64,000 nucleotides of DNA from Myxocyprinus asiaticus (GCF_019703515.2 NC_059362.1:42833826-42897825), one strand, 5' to 3'. Shown: positions 42,995-54,015, counted from the first letter of the stretch. Notes: a model not told the origin generated them from the sequence alone. A program made the numbers and translations.

Positions 42995-43375
42995 TGTAAC
43001 CGGTCCTGCTTGACCCACTCCAAGCGGGATTCGAAACGGTGTTGGCCGGCATGGGAGGTGGGCACACTAAAGAGGAGGCTAAAGGCTACTGCTTCTATCA
43101 TCAGTCACTAGTGTGCCTCTTGAGGCCAGAGAAGTGAGGTTTACACACTGCGCAGCTACCTACCAGCTGGCTACCTTTACACTCACCCCCCTAAACCTCA
43201 CTCCCATCCGGGTCATGGCACCACTGTCACCGGTCCTGCTCGACCTGCTCCGAGTGCGTTTCGAACCGGGGTCTCTGGCATGGGAGTCAGTCGCTAGTGT
43301 GCCTCTTGAGGCCAGGGGAGTGAGGTTTACACACTGCACAGCTACGTACCTACCAGCTAGCTACCGTTACACTAA
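42995..43375. repeat. Two direct copies of a tRNA-like repeat
   Basis: The string 'CGGTCCTGCT.GACC..CTCC' is followed by 'GATTCGAAACGG' / 'GTTTCGAACCGG', then 'CTAGTGTGCCTCTTGAGGCC' and 'TGAGGTTTACACACTGC'. It occurs at 43001-43170 and again at 43228-43372. Read on the minus strand the 'GGTTCGAAAC' string is B-box-like, suggesting SINE heads in tandem. Confidence 0.55.
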
Positions 43376-43677
43376 GAATTTTTTATTTTTTTTGCATACA
43401 AGATAGGCTATCAGTTTTAAAACTATTTGCATATAAAAACAGTTTTGCCTTTCTTTCAAAAAATGATAATCGTATCAGCACAATCCAATATTCAACCTCT
43501 AATTCGTAGAGGATTTTAAACTTGCAGATACCCTGTTATGCTGATAAGCTGTGTTAAGGCTGTGTTAAATGTGTGTCACAGCCTGATTAAGTAAAATAAT
43601 CTGTGATACATTATTTATTTTGGGTTTGTATAGGTCTGTTGTGGTATGGACATACAATTTTAATTGTATTTGTTTAT

Positions 43678-44111
43678 GGGCCTGTGTAGCTCAGTAAGTA
43701 AAGACGCTGACTACTACACCTGGAGTCGCAAGTTTGAATCCAGGGTGTGCTGAGTGACTCCAGTCAGGCTTCCAAAGCAACCAATTGGCCCAGTTGCTAG
43801 GATGGGTAGAGTCACATGGGGTAACCTCCTTGTGGTCACTATAGTGTAGTTCACTCTCTCGGTGGGGTGCATGGTGAGTTTTGCGTGGATGCCGTGGAGA
43901 ATAGCGTGAAGTCTCCACAAGCGCTAGGTTTCCGTGGTAACACGCTCAACAAGCCACGTGATAAGATGCACGGATTGACAGTCTCAGATGCGGAGGCAAC
44001 TGAGATTCATCCTCCGCCACCTGAATTGAGGCAAGTCACTACGCCACCACGAGGACTTAGTGCGCATTGGGAATTGGGCATTCCAAATTGGGGAGAAAAA
44101 AAACAAAACAT
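43678..44111 (+). mobile_element. tRNA-derived SINE, copy 3
   Basis: Head GGGCCTGTGTAGCTCAGTAA, B box 'AAGTTTGAATCC', body as in other copies ('CACGTGATAAGATGCACGGA'), end 'CCAAATTGGGGAGAAAAAAA'. Flanks 'GTATTTGTTTA' and 'TTATTTGTTTA' look like a target duplication. Between tmed10 and fos. Confidence 0.88.
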
Positions 44112-45558
44112 TTTTTACATTTTATTTGTTTAGGTCTGGAAAAAAATTTCTTAAAAAGTCTCACGTTTGACTTTAAAAACTCTGCAGCATCCCTGAGAAC
44201 AGAAAATGAGAAGGAGACTGATTTATGCACATTATAGTTATTTTTTAAAGGAGATTTGGTGGTTAGAACAGACCAGTCACAAACTAAAACCTGCATACGT
44301 TTGGGGAATTGCTTTATTTAAATCCTACTGAAAATCTGTGAAAAAGTTCTTGCCTTGAAACCAAACCTATGTGGACAAAAGATAATTCACAAGTCTGGTG
44401 TATATATATAGAGAATACATGCAGAGATTGGTTACGATTGGTTGCCGATGATCTCTTGTTGTTAGGTTTTCTGCTATAACATTAGTGGTTAAACACTAAC
44501 AGTCAACAGTTCAGTCTTATCATGTGTTGAATTTATACATTTTCCTCTCAAAATATTGCCTGTTTGTGGCTTGGATTGGTAATTATCTAATAGCTGATGT
44601 AGAAAATGGCGGCTATCCAACTGTGTGTCTTCATCAGTGTTAGTAAGGGAGCAATGCATTATGGTCTATATTTAGCTTGGATTCTCTCTGTCTTTTTTTT
44701 TCCTTTTTTCCAGTTTTTTCCCTCAGCTCTCCAGCAGACGTTGCCTGCCTGTTTCCTCCCCTGGGCTGCAGCATCGACGCAGGCCGGCGTCACCGTGTTC
44801 TAATTTTACTACTTTTGATGCTGATGGTGAAGGCAGCGCACCTGCTATTTTTGTCTCAGCCTCTCTCCAGGGTCTGCCAATTGTATTAATAGACAGAGAA
44901 TTATTTCATGCTACGTGATTTTACAGGGCCACAACTCTAATTGACTGGCTGTGTGTCTTTTTAAGATACAAAGCAGAAGTTTTGAAACTCCCCTTTCAGT
45001 CTTTTTCTCTATGTTTTCATTTTTCTGTCTATTTCTTTTCACTCTGCTAATACCTCACTGCCCCCTCTCTTTATATACTGTACATTAAAAGATATAATTT
45101 TAATAGCCACTAACTGAATTTAGTGTTAAATCAGGTTAAGCAATTTCACTGAATATTGTCAGTTCTGGGATTTCTGGAAGACACAGTTCATTTTCTCATA
45201 TATTGTTCATTAAATGCGTGTAACTGATAAGAGTGAAAAGGGAAGGAAGTGATAAAAGCATAATAGCATGATTGCATCACCGCCTCTTACGCACTTAAGC
45301 ATCCTCATTTCCTCAGTAATATTATTGGGCTGCAATATGTTCTGGGAAAAAATTATGCAAACAAAATGCAAGGGGCTCTGATTACAGCTATAAATGATTG
45401 AGTAATTTATTAAGTAATTGCCTATTTGATAAACATGTTTATCAGTAAATATGATCACCATATAAACAAGAAACTATGTATGTACATGCATTAGAGCACA
45501 GAACAGCACCTTAGACAAATTATTTGCCTACACAAATTAGATGCCTACACCAACATTA

Positions 45559-46206
45559 AAGTGATAGTTCACCCCAAAATTACAATTGTCTTATTATTAC
45601 TCACCCTCATGCCATCCCAGATGTGTATGCCTGTCTTCTGCTGAACACAATGAAGATTTTTAGAAGAAAAAAATCTTCTAAGCTCTGTAGGTCCTCACAA
45701 TGCAAGTGAATGGTGGCCAGAACTTTGAAGGTCCAAAAAGCAAATAGAGGCAGCATTAAAGTAATCTATACGATTCCAGTGGTTAAATACAGTGGTTCTG
45801 AAGCGATATGATAAGTGTGGGTGTGAAACATATCAAAATTTAACTATAGATTCTCCTCCTCGCCTAGGAGGCGATATCCATGAAGAATGTGAAAGTTAGT
45901 GGAGATTTATTGTAAAAAAGGACTTAAATATGATCTTTTTCTCACCAACACTTATATCGCTTCTGAAGATGTAGATTTAACCACTAGAGTCTTATAGATT
46001 ACTTTTATGCTGCCTTTATATGCTTTTTGGAGCTTCAAAGTTCTGGCCACCATTCACTTGCACTGTATGGGCCTACAGAGTGGAGATATTCTTCTAAAAA
46101 TCATCATTTGTCTTCAGCAGAAGAAAGAATGTTATACATATGTGGGATGGCATGAGGGTGAGTAAATGAGAGAAATGTCATTTTTTGGTGAACGATCCCT
46201 TTAAAT
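45559..46206. mobile_element. Foldback MITE, full copy, 3' of fos
   Basis: Ends TAAAGTGATAGTTCACCCCA and TGGTGAACGATCCCTTTAA are inverted, and the two ~300-base halves are near mirror images ('AATGCAAGTGAATGGTGGCC' versus 'GGCCACCATTCACTTGCACT'; 'CATGCCATCCCA' versus 'TGGGATGGCATG'). The centre has GCCTAGGAGGCGA. It ends about 120 bases beyond the fos polyadenylation signal. Confidence 0.85.
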
Positions 46207-46324
46207 GTGTGAATAATAATATTGGCTATTAAATAATTCACATTGTGATGCACACTAGCAATTTTTTTGCATTAAACAGTGCACTCATAATAAACAAAGG
46301 CAACAAAAAGTTATCGCACATATA

Positions 46325-46330
46325 TTTATT
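46325..46330 (-). terminator. fos polyadenylation signal
   Basis: AATAAA on the minus strand, 473 bases after the fos stop. The 3' UTR between is AU-rich, with several ATTTA pentamers on the gene strand (for example near 46378 and 46392), as expected of an unstable immediate-early mRNA. Confidence 0.65.
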
Positions 46331-46802
46331 GTTTCTAGTTTTGCAAACAAGTCGCAAGTTCACATTTCAGTACAAAAATAAATCCCATAAATTAAGACGA
46401 CTACGTTTTCACAGAAAACTTCATACTTGGACATTAGACCATTCAATGCAATGGTTAGGCAGCACACATTTGAGTAAATAATTCACACACACATTAAAAA
46501 AAAAAATAAAACAACCGTAAAAGGCAAAACATGTTAGTTCTATATTGCTCAGAACACACTAATACAACAATTCAATCTAGCACCAACTGAAAACTATATT
46601 ATTAGTTCAACTTAATAACCAGATCATTAATATAAAAGTAGTTTAACCCATGCTTATCTTGCTACATTTGGCAGGCATGTATGGTAGAGATAAATATAGG
46701 AAGCAATAATGATTGCTTGACAAGAGTCAGTTCCATAGCCCTGCTATGCCATTTTTAATCAAGTTGTGTCAGAATTCAAATACTTAATGTCTATAGGCAG
46801 AC

Positions 46803-48328
46803 TTAAAGAGTGAGCAGGGTTGGGGAATTCAGGGAGTCGGATGACTGCTCGTTGCTGCCGCCAACTCTTCGGTGGGTGGTGAAGACGTCATTTTCTGGGT
46901 AGGTGAACATAAAGGAAGACGTATATGTAGTGCAGGTCGGGGTGCAGGTGACGACTGGTGTGCAAAGGGGCTCCAGGTCGTTATTAGCCGATGTGTAGAG
47001 TGGCTCCCAGTCGTGGGCGTACAAAGAGCTAGACAGGTCCACATCAGGAACCGAGCGAGCGGTCTCCAGCTCTGCTTTGGCCAAGAGCTCCAGAGACTCT
47101 TCCAGGGTGGGCTCCAGGTCGGAGATCCTCACCGTGGAGTTGAAGCTGTCAGTGGAGGGTGTGCTCGAAAACAGCGAGGTGCTGGAAGAGGTTGTAACTG
47201 GTTCATTTGGTCTGGAAACTCCTGAGGTAGTAACGCTGAGGATCTCCGGGACTGAATCAGAGGTGACGGGAGAGACCGACGGCTTGGGGAAGCTTGTGTC
47301 GGCCTTCGAGGGGATCTTGCAGATGGGTTTGTGTGCAGCGAGGATGAACTCCAACCTCTCCTTCTCTTTGAGCAGGTTAGCGATGTCATTTTGGAGGGCG
47401 GATTTCTCATCCTCAAGTTGGTCAGTTTCCTGTTATGGAAAAAAAATAAAGATTTGTCAGTATGATAGACCTTGATCAACTTTGAGCAGATGCTTTAGTC
47501 TATGAATTATTTCCTTAAAGATTTGAGGAATACTTACAGTTTGCAGAGTATCAGTGAGTTCTCGTCTTCGGTTGCGACATTTTGCTGCGGCCATCTTGTT
47601 GCGTTCACGGCGGACTTTTTTCTTTTCCTCCTCCTCTGGAGAAAGCTGTAAAAACAAGATTAAAAAAAATAAATAAAAAGTTACCTTCTGAATTCAGCAT
47701 ATAAATCAAAGCGGTGGAATCAATGGTTAACCAATCCCTAAACCAACCAATCAGTGCATTGTTTACCTGTTCAGTTCTGGCTCTCTTGTTGGAACTTGGG
47801 GACTTTGTTCCAGTGACCCTCATTTGGGAGTAAGGACTTGGGCTCGGGGTGTAAGTCCGAGCTCCGCCGTTGGAGGACGCCACAGATGAAATCATAGGCT
47901 GAACCATCCACTGCAGGTCCGGGCATGAAGAGACCGCCGTGACAGTTGGGACGAAAGAGGCACTTGAGACGCACAGATCCGTGAACTCCTAAAAACGCAA
48001 ACAAGATGTCATTTTTAATGTATGTAAGAGACAAGTATTAGTGTATGCATACATGCATGTTATAATAGTTCACTAGTTTAATGGCTTAAGTTTAAATAAT
48101 CATAAAATGTATTGTAAATATTAAGTCAATTGCATTGTAGTATTGTAATTAAATAAAATATAAGTAAGACATTATTTATGAATGAGTAGCACTACTTTAG
48201 AGTGCGAACTAAATGATATATACCGGAGTCTGGCTGAGCGGGTAATACGCGACGCTCTCGCCGCTCGGAGACGCAGTGCTGCACCGGGAAGAAGCGTCAC
48301 AGTCGGCGTTAAGGCTGGTAAACATCAT
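46803..48328 (-). CDS. fosab: c-Fos, AP-1 transcription factor subunit
   Basis: Four minus-strand exons: 48328-48224, 47988-47767, 47645-47538, 47429-46803; GT-AG, all phase 0, 353 aa. The four-exon, phase-0 structure is that of vertebrate FOS. Start [14 protein letters not shown] is the family N-terminus (first of two adjacent ATGs). Exon 2 has '[20 protein letters not shown]'. The bZIP basic region (about 117-137) includes '[17 protein letters not shown]' with the redox Cys132, followed by the leucine zipper from about 150. The C-terminus holds '[19 protein letters not shown]', an FTYP ERK-docking-type motif and the tail '[13 protein letters not shown]'. It heterodimerises with Jun proteins in the nucleus. 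tmed10 downstream fits the human FOS neighbourhood; the zebrafish name fosab is assigned by synteny. Confidence 0.97.
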
Positions 48329-48497
48329 CCTGTCAGAAGTCGATAAGCAAACTCTATCCAGTACTAAAATATCCAATAAGTCAGAACGGCTTCAGGCAGA
48401 TTTAAAATCCGCGATCGGTTAGTTCCCTGTTCGTCTGTTGTTCCTCTTTAAATCAGTGTTCAAAGTTTGACTGCTGCTCTTTTGCGCTTGCGGTGCT

Positions 48498-48504
48498 TAT
48501 ATAG
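48498..48504 (-). promoter_or_regulatory. fos TATA box
   Basis: TATATAA on the minus strand inside CCTATATAAGC, about 170 bases upstream of the start codon, at the expected spacing below the CRE. Transcription should begin near 48470, giving a ~140-base 5' UTR. Confidence 0.8.
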
Positions 48505-48515
48505 GACTCTCCGAC

Positions 48516-48523
48516 TGACGTCA
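48516..48523 (-). promoter_or_regulatory. fos proximal CRE
   Basis: Perfect palindromic TGACGTCA just upstream of the TATA box, matching the -60 CREB/ATF site of mammalian c-fos in position and sequence. Confidence 0.85.
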
Positions 48524-48725
48524 GTTGAGGGCGTTGCGAATGTCTCCCAGTGATTGCGCTGAAACATAGGAAAACAACGACTTTACGAGCACGTTTTAAT
48601 GGATTAACGCATATTTTAGGATAATGCTCTTAACGTATTCTTTTTAAGTTTGCTAAAACGTTTGTAGTATAACATAATCGCTCAAACGGAGCTGCTTACG
48701 TGACGTTCCATAGTAGGGTATCCCA

Positions 48726-48758
48726 CGACGTCATTTACCTTATATGGAATGCTTCCTG
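48726..48758 (-). promoter_or_regulatory. fos ETS/SRE/AP-1-like composite element
   Basis: On the gene strand the order is CAGGAAG (ETS/TCF, 48758-48752), CCATATAAGG (CArG box, 48747-48738), then ATGACGTCG (AP-1/CRE-like, 48734-48726). This is the same order as the TCF-SRE-FAP module of mammalian c-fos, about 270 bases upstream of the predicted start site. SRF with Elk/TCF is expected to bind. Confidence 0.85.
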
Positions 48759-48759
48759 A

Positions 48760-50340
48760 AGAGGCTGAGCGCTGATGGGAAATACTCATAAATTATGTAA
48801 AGTTACATCGAGAAGACCTCAGTGTTGTCAAAAACAAAATAAAGCCTGCTTTGGATACATGTAATAGCTTTGATTCACAAAGCCACCCTTTTATAGTTTA
48901 ATCATTAATGACATTGTTTTATAAAATTATTGGCTATTATACATAAATGTAATTGGTTTGATGGCAGTTTATTCCCTTTTCAAACGATGTTTACCTGGCA
49001 CTTAATGTTGTTAGATTTAATACTTTCTTCAAAACACAAGACATTCATGGTCTCGGGCCGTGTTCGTACCTTTGGTAATAAAAAGGCATGTCGAATGACA
49101 GCAACATTCAAATGCTTTCACACGTTTGAGGAATCCCTTTATGAAATGCTGAGCTCGGCTCTTAGATGTGAATGTTGGGTCACTAAACACACCAAGAAAT
49201 TTTCATATGATGTATCCTAAATTTCCCAATTATAGACTTAGGCCAAACTATTATTATTATTATTGTTATTATTATTATGGCCTTTATTTATGTTAATTTG
49301 GACCCCTATATGCACACTTCTGTCCTTTTTGTATATTAAATTATTTATATTTTGAATATTCGACGTTAGAATTCAACTCTTTCAATTCAAAGTTCTTTTC
49401 TGGTCTATTTTTCTTATTTTCGTCTGATCTGAGCTACTTAACGTTTTGTATCTTTTTACATTTTATATTTAACTTTCTGCCATTAACACTGAATAAACAT
49501 GACTGAAACAGACAGACTTTGTTATTAATTAACAAAGGAATACAGCTTTCCCATGTGACGTCACATTTGTCTGCTCTACTTTTCTGTGCATGTTTTGTTT
49601 AATCTTCCGCGTTGTCTGAGCGACGCCCCTCCCACAGACGTCACTGCAATATGAACCTTTGCAAACCTGGTCTGAAGTTTCACCTTTGACATAATGAAAG
49701 TCTAATATTAACTGTAAACAAACAGTTTTTTTTTTTTTTTTTTTTGGTCTTGTCATTATGGCCGCTCCAGAACAAAATAGTAACCTTTATTTAACTGGAA
49801 AATATATATATATATGTATTTTTTGGCATCCAGTTTGGGAATTAAACAGGAAATGTTTCTGTTGAATTCTTGGCAGATAATAATTGCTTAATGCAATTGC
49901 ATTGAGCAGTGCTTCCTGCATATGACCCTGTTCCGTTCATAAGGGCACACGCAGATCAGCAACCAGAGGCGGATCTGCCGGGAAACACTTGGACCAAGGA
50001 CAGAAGGGAGGCCCCTCTCACACACCCTCATGTGAAAGCAGGGATTACCTAATTTGAGCTATGAATAGAGATATTAAAACATGTTATGTGTCCGAATAGC
50101 GTTTTAGTAGAGTCCAATGCAAATCAGAAAATGGAAAACTTTTTTTTAAATGTATTTATTTTTTTACATAGAACGACTTTAAGAGATGTAATTTAGGCTA
50201 ATGGGAAATGTTTACCAGCAGTTATGAAACAGCCTACTTTCGTTAGATGAAACTAAAAACACACGAGTAGATAAGTTTGGGTTCTTGGCGAAGATGTCAG
50301 AAGAATGTCACTGTATTAAGAGTGATGTGATAAAAATAGG
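48760..50340. other. Intergenic region between divergent Fos genes
   Basis: No coding sequence. Contains a GTGACGTCAC palindrome at 49555-49564, a second GACGTCAC half-palindrome near 49640, a poly-T tract at 49729-49745 and short ATT/TA runs. Distance between the two CArG boxes is about 1.6 kb. Confidence 0.6.
49555..49564. promoter_or_regulatory. Intergenic CRE palindrome
   Basis: GTGACGTCAC, a perfect CREB/ATF consensus with symmetrical flanks, 1.2 kb upstream of fos and 1.6 kb upstream of the paralog. Enhancer function is inferred. Confidence 0.5.
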
Positions 50341-50355
50341 CTGTGCCGCAGTAGC

Positions 50356-50400
50356 ACCGGATACTCCATATATGGTCAGGACATGCTGCTTTCTGATTGG
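50356..50400 (+). promoter_or_regulatory. ETS/SRE and CCAAT elements upstream of the Fos paralog
   Basis: CCGGATA (ETS-type, 50358-50364) precedes a perfect CArG box CCATATATGG (50366-50375); GATTGG, an inverted CCAAT box, follows at 50395-50400. The ETS-CArG order and spacing resemble the fos SRE. About 800 bases upstream of the proposed start codon. The start site is unknown; TATATATTT at about 50961 is a possible TATA. Confidence 0.6.
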
Positions 50401-51175
50401 CTGCTCACATTAGCGACAGGGTTGTTGCTGGAGCGCTTTCAGTGGGAGATCCATTATTCTGACTGACAAGGGATACGAAAAAAAATCGTTTTTAATAGGG
50501 TGCGGTTGAAATATCAAAACAATCATCAGACTGTTAACGGAGCTTGTTTATTTTATTTATTTTCTGTGATAGCCTATAGCCAGCACATTTGGTAAATTTT
50601 GATCAAAACTGTCTTTTTTTAAAATTACATCTTTACATTAGGCCAAACGCAGCTTTGCTACATTGCTATTTTTTGTATCAATTATATTACCCCTTAAATA
50701 GCACGATCACCGTTTGAGGAGACCAGTACATGTTTAACATATTTGGCTCTACTCTGTAAAATATGCATAAATTATATCATAACCTCACGAAGGAATGTAA
50801 AAGACACAGGCTGCAAGCAAGGCACGTAAAATGACGTATCTTGTTCATTTATGTGAACGCTTCAACATTATTTAGCCTAACCAAAAATCTTGCATTTCGT
50901 AAAATTTAAATGCATACAATTGAAGAAAATTATGAATGAAAATGATAGCTGCGAAATTCTGTATATATTTGGCTGGTGTTTACTCTCTCATCTCCGGAGC
51001 AGTGGTACAGTCTCGTCCCAAAGATTTCATTCATAAATATCTGACTCTGGTGGCTCGTGCCTCCTAGCGTAGTAACCATAATCTAAATGGGGGGGGGGGG
51101 GGGCAAAACAACATTTGGTGACATTAGTGACACAATATAGTTCTCAGCATCTACTGGTGTGATCTAGCGAAAGTG

Positions 51176-53157
51176 ATGCCTAGAAACGCATCCTCGTTAG
51201 AAACGCAAGAACAGCTGCACACATCAGCCGCTCAAATGAAGGTAAAATCTATTGCATGTTAATATTATCAAAATGGGCTATTTAAAAATGGCTGTAATGA
51301 TTATGTAATGATCTAATAATATATATTGAATATACTGAAGTTAAAATGTACATACATTTTTATGTGAGAGAGCATGTTATGTGATGCATAAAAAATGAAC
51401 ATATTCATGCTCATTCTCAGAAGGTAGGTATTGTGAAGGACGTGTGTCCAAAGAGAGACGCAGCTGATGGTCCCTTTGTTCCAACGGTCACTGCTGTAGC
51501 TTCAGCTCCAGATCTGAAGTGGATGGTCTTGTCCACTGACATCTCTTCAGTGTCACCCTGCAGCACTGCAAGACACGAGAGACCACAGAGCTCAGCTCAC
51601 TCTATGGATAACAAACCTTCTCGAAAGATCTCCACTGGCCGGAGAAAAGGGGTGAAAGATCAGGCAAATATGCATTTTTAAAGAATTGCTCATGCAAAAT
51701 AAAATGTTTGTCATTATTTACTCACCATTGTGTCGTTCCAAACCACTATGTTGTTATTTTTTCTGTGGAACCCAAAAGGAAAATGTTTTAAGAATCGTCA
51801 TGCAGCTGTTTTCCATATGACAGATCATAGTGACCACTGCTGCAGTGCTCCAAAAAGAACAAATAAGACCATAAATGCACTATAAACACAGTGCATTTTC
51901 CATTATTCACATTATTCCAAGTCATTCGATATTTTTACGTGAGGAGCAGACCGAAATTTAAATTGCTATTCACTGCTAATTTTCCCCTTCGCAAAAGCTC
52001 GGAAATCTTACACTTGTATAGAAAAGAGCTCTGAGAAGATTCTTTAAAAATTCTCATTTTGTGTTCCATGGAAAAAATAACAGCAAATGGAATTGGAACG
52101 ACATGAGGGTGAGAAAAATATAACAGAATTGTAATGTTGATAATAACTCTTGATACCTCTAAAAATGTGTGTTCAAAAATATAAAACACAAATATATATA
52201 TCTGCATATGTGTGTTTCTTTCAGCTTTCTCCAGAGGAAGAAGAGAGGAAGAGGATCAGAAGAGAAAGGAATAAACTTGCAGCTGCCAAGTGTCGAAATC
52301 GCAGACGAGAATTAACCAACAGTCTCCAAGCTGTAAGTATAAAATTCAGTGTATTCTATTGTCTTGTCTAAAACCATTTTTCTTTTATAAGGGGTAATAT
52401 TTGCTGCCCAAGGGCCATTTTTTACCTTTATGAGGGGCAACTTCCTTTTAACTTCTTTCTATGTCAAACGTGTAATCATCTGTAATCAATATATTACAGT
52501 AAACTGTTAATCTGAACAATTAGCAAGCCCTTGTTAATTTATGATCCTGTTGTGCATGCGTGTTTTCAGGAAACCGATAGCCTTGAGGAAGACAAGGCAG
52601 CTCTGCAGTCTGAGATCGCTAGTCTGTTAAAAGAGAAAGAAAGACTCAAACATATTCTTTCTACTCACAAACCCCACTGTAAACTAAAGGAGAAGACATC
52701 TGGGGAAAAAGAGGAACAAGTCCAAGCGCAGGCAGAGCAGACACCCCCACAGGCCCCTAAAACCTCCCCAGAACATCATCAGGTGCCCGCTTCTCCCCAA
52801 CAGCCTGACCCCATAAGCGCTGCGATCTTCGGGGACTCCGACATCCTTCTGTGTTCCAGTGCAGAACTGGGTGCCGTTGAGGTGGAACCCTATACTGATA
52901 TGAGGAATGTGACCATGGAAGACATTAGCAACGTGATAGACAGTGGTGATGACATGGATTTGTTAGTGCCAGACATTGATTTAAGTAGCTCTTTGGGCTT
53001 GAGTGAATGGGAAACCCTGTACATGTACATGGGAGGTGGGTTAGAACCTATAAGCTCCCCTACATGTAGCCCCACCTGTAGCAGCAGCAGCAACGCTGTA
53101 CCTGTTTTCAGCTTCAACAATGCAGATTTAGAGAAACATGTAACAAAGAGGGTTTGA
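51176..53157 (+). CDS. Fos-family bZIP protein, divergent paralog of fos
   Basis: Four exons: 51176-51241, 51421-51663, 52225-52332, 52570-53157; all phase 0 as in fos; 334 aa. Exon 2 keeps '[18 protein letters not shown]'. The bZIP basic region '[17 protein letters not shown]' (115-131) is essentially Fos, and the zipper has heptad leucines L144, L151, L158, L165. The C-terminal half keeps the c-Fos-specific core '[19 protein letters not shown]' and '[15 protein letters not shown]', so it is closer to c-Fos than to Fra-1/Fra-2. The final '[11 protein letters not shown]' tail is absent; the protein ends 'HVTKRV'. Intron 2 appears to use a GC donor (51664). Exon 1 is the weakest call: its 22 codons do not match the fos start. 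Divergent from fos, with its own CArG box. Confidence 0.85.
51688..52140. mobile_element. Foldback-type MITE in intron 2 of the Fos paralog
   Basis: Left 'CATTATTTACTCACCATTGT', 'GTCGTTCCAAACC', 'TGTGGAACCCAAAAGG' is mirrored by right 'TTGTGTTCCATGG', 'TTGGAACGACATGAGGGTGA'. These are ends of a common cyprinid repeat. Occupies most of the intron. Confidence 0.65.
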
Positions 53158-53631
53158 GTAAATCTAATGCAACCAAAGAAATCTTGATGACTTTATGAAG
53201 GCTCTGGTACATTGTAAACAATACGGTAATGTTGTTGGTGTGAAATATTTTAAAAGAATTCTTCATGAAAAGAAAAACCCTAAAAACATGTTCAGTGTTT
53301 CAGCAGATATAGTAAAAGCTGTGTAATAACATTCTAAAAAATAAGACACATCTATTGTACTGAGACAGTCTTGTTTCTTCAACTTGTTGAATGTATTGTT
53401 GTTCATAAAGACATGCTTTTGAATGCAAATCAATTTGTATCAGGTGATCTTGTGCTGTGCAGTGCAGTCTGTTACATAGTGTGACTGTTTGATTAACAGC
53501 TTGTACTTTGTGGTATACTCAAAAGTAAAATGTGATCCTGACCATGGAGGAAGAAAAAAAATCTACTGAGTCCTTTAACTTTATGCATTTTTGTTCTTCC
53601 TACTTCTGTTTCTGTGGTCTGGCATGCCTCT

Positions 53632-53637
53632 AATAAA
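53632..53637 (+). terminator. Polyadenylation signal of the Fos paralog
   Basis: AATAAA, 475 bases past the stop codon, similar to the 3' UTR length inferred for fos. A poly-T tract (53667-53692) follows. Confidence 0.65.
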
Positions 53638-54015
53638 CAATGAAAGAATTAGGAAGTATTTGGAATTTTTTTTTTTTTTTTTTTTTTTTTTTAGTGTATG
53701 TGTTATCAGAAAAACTGCTGATTTTGCTTTATTTATGAACTGAGTTATAAAAGCCAGAATTCAAGCAGCTAGGACAATTATTCTGCCACGTGCATGGGCA
53801 AAACGAACGCATCGTCTCGAATATTTTTGTCATGTATATGGTCACATTCATGAATGCTTCATTCAGCTTATATAAATGCTTAAAATGGGGGTTAAGTCTT
53901 GATATGTTTGTGCAGCTGTTGACATCGTGAATATTTTTAAGGTTTCTGGGTGACTATTCATCCATCGCGATTTCGTTTCTCTCCAGTTCAGTTCACGCCT
54001 GGTACGTAACGTGCA

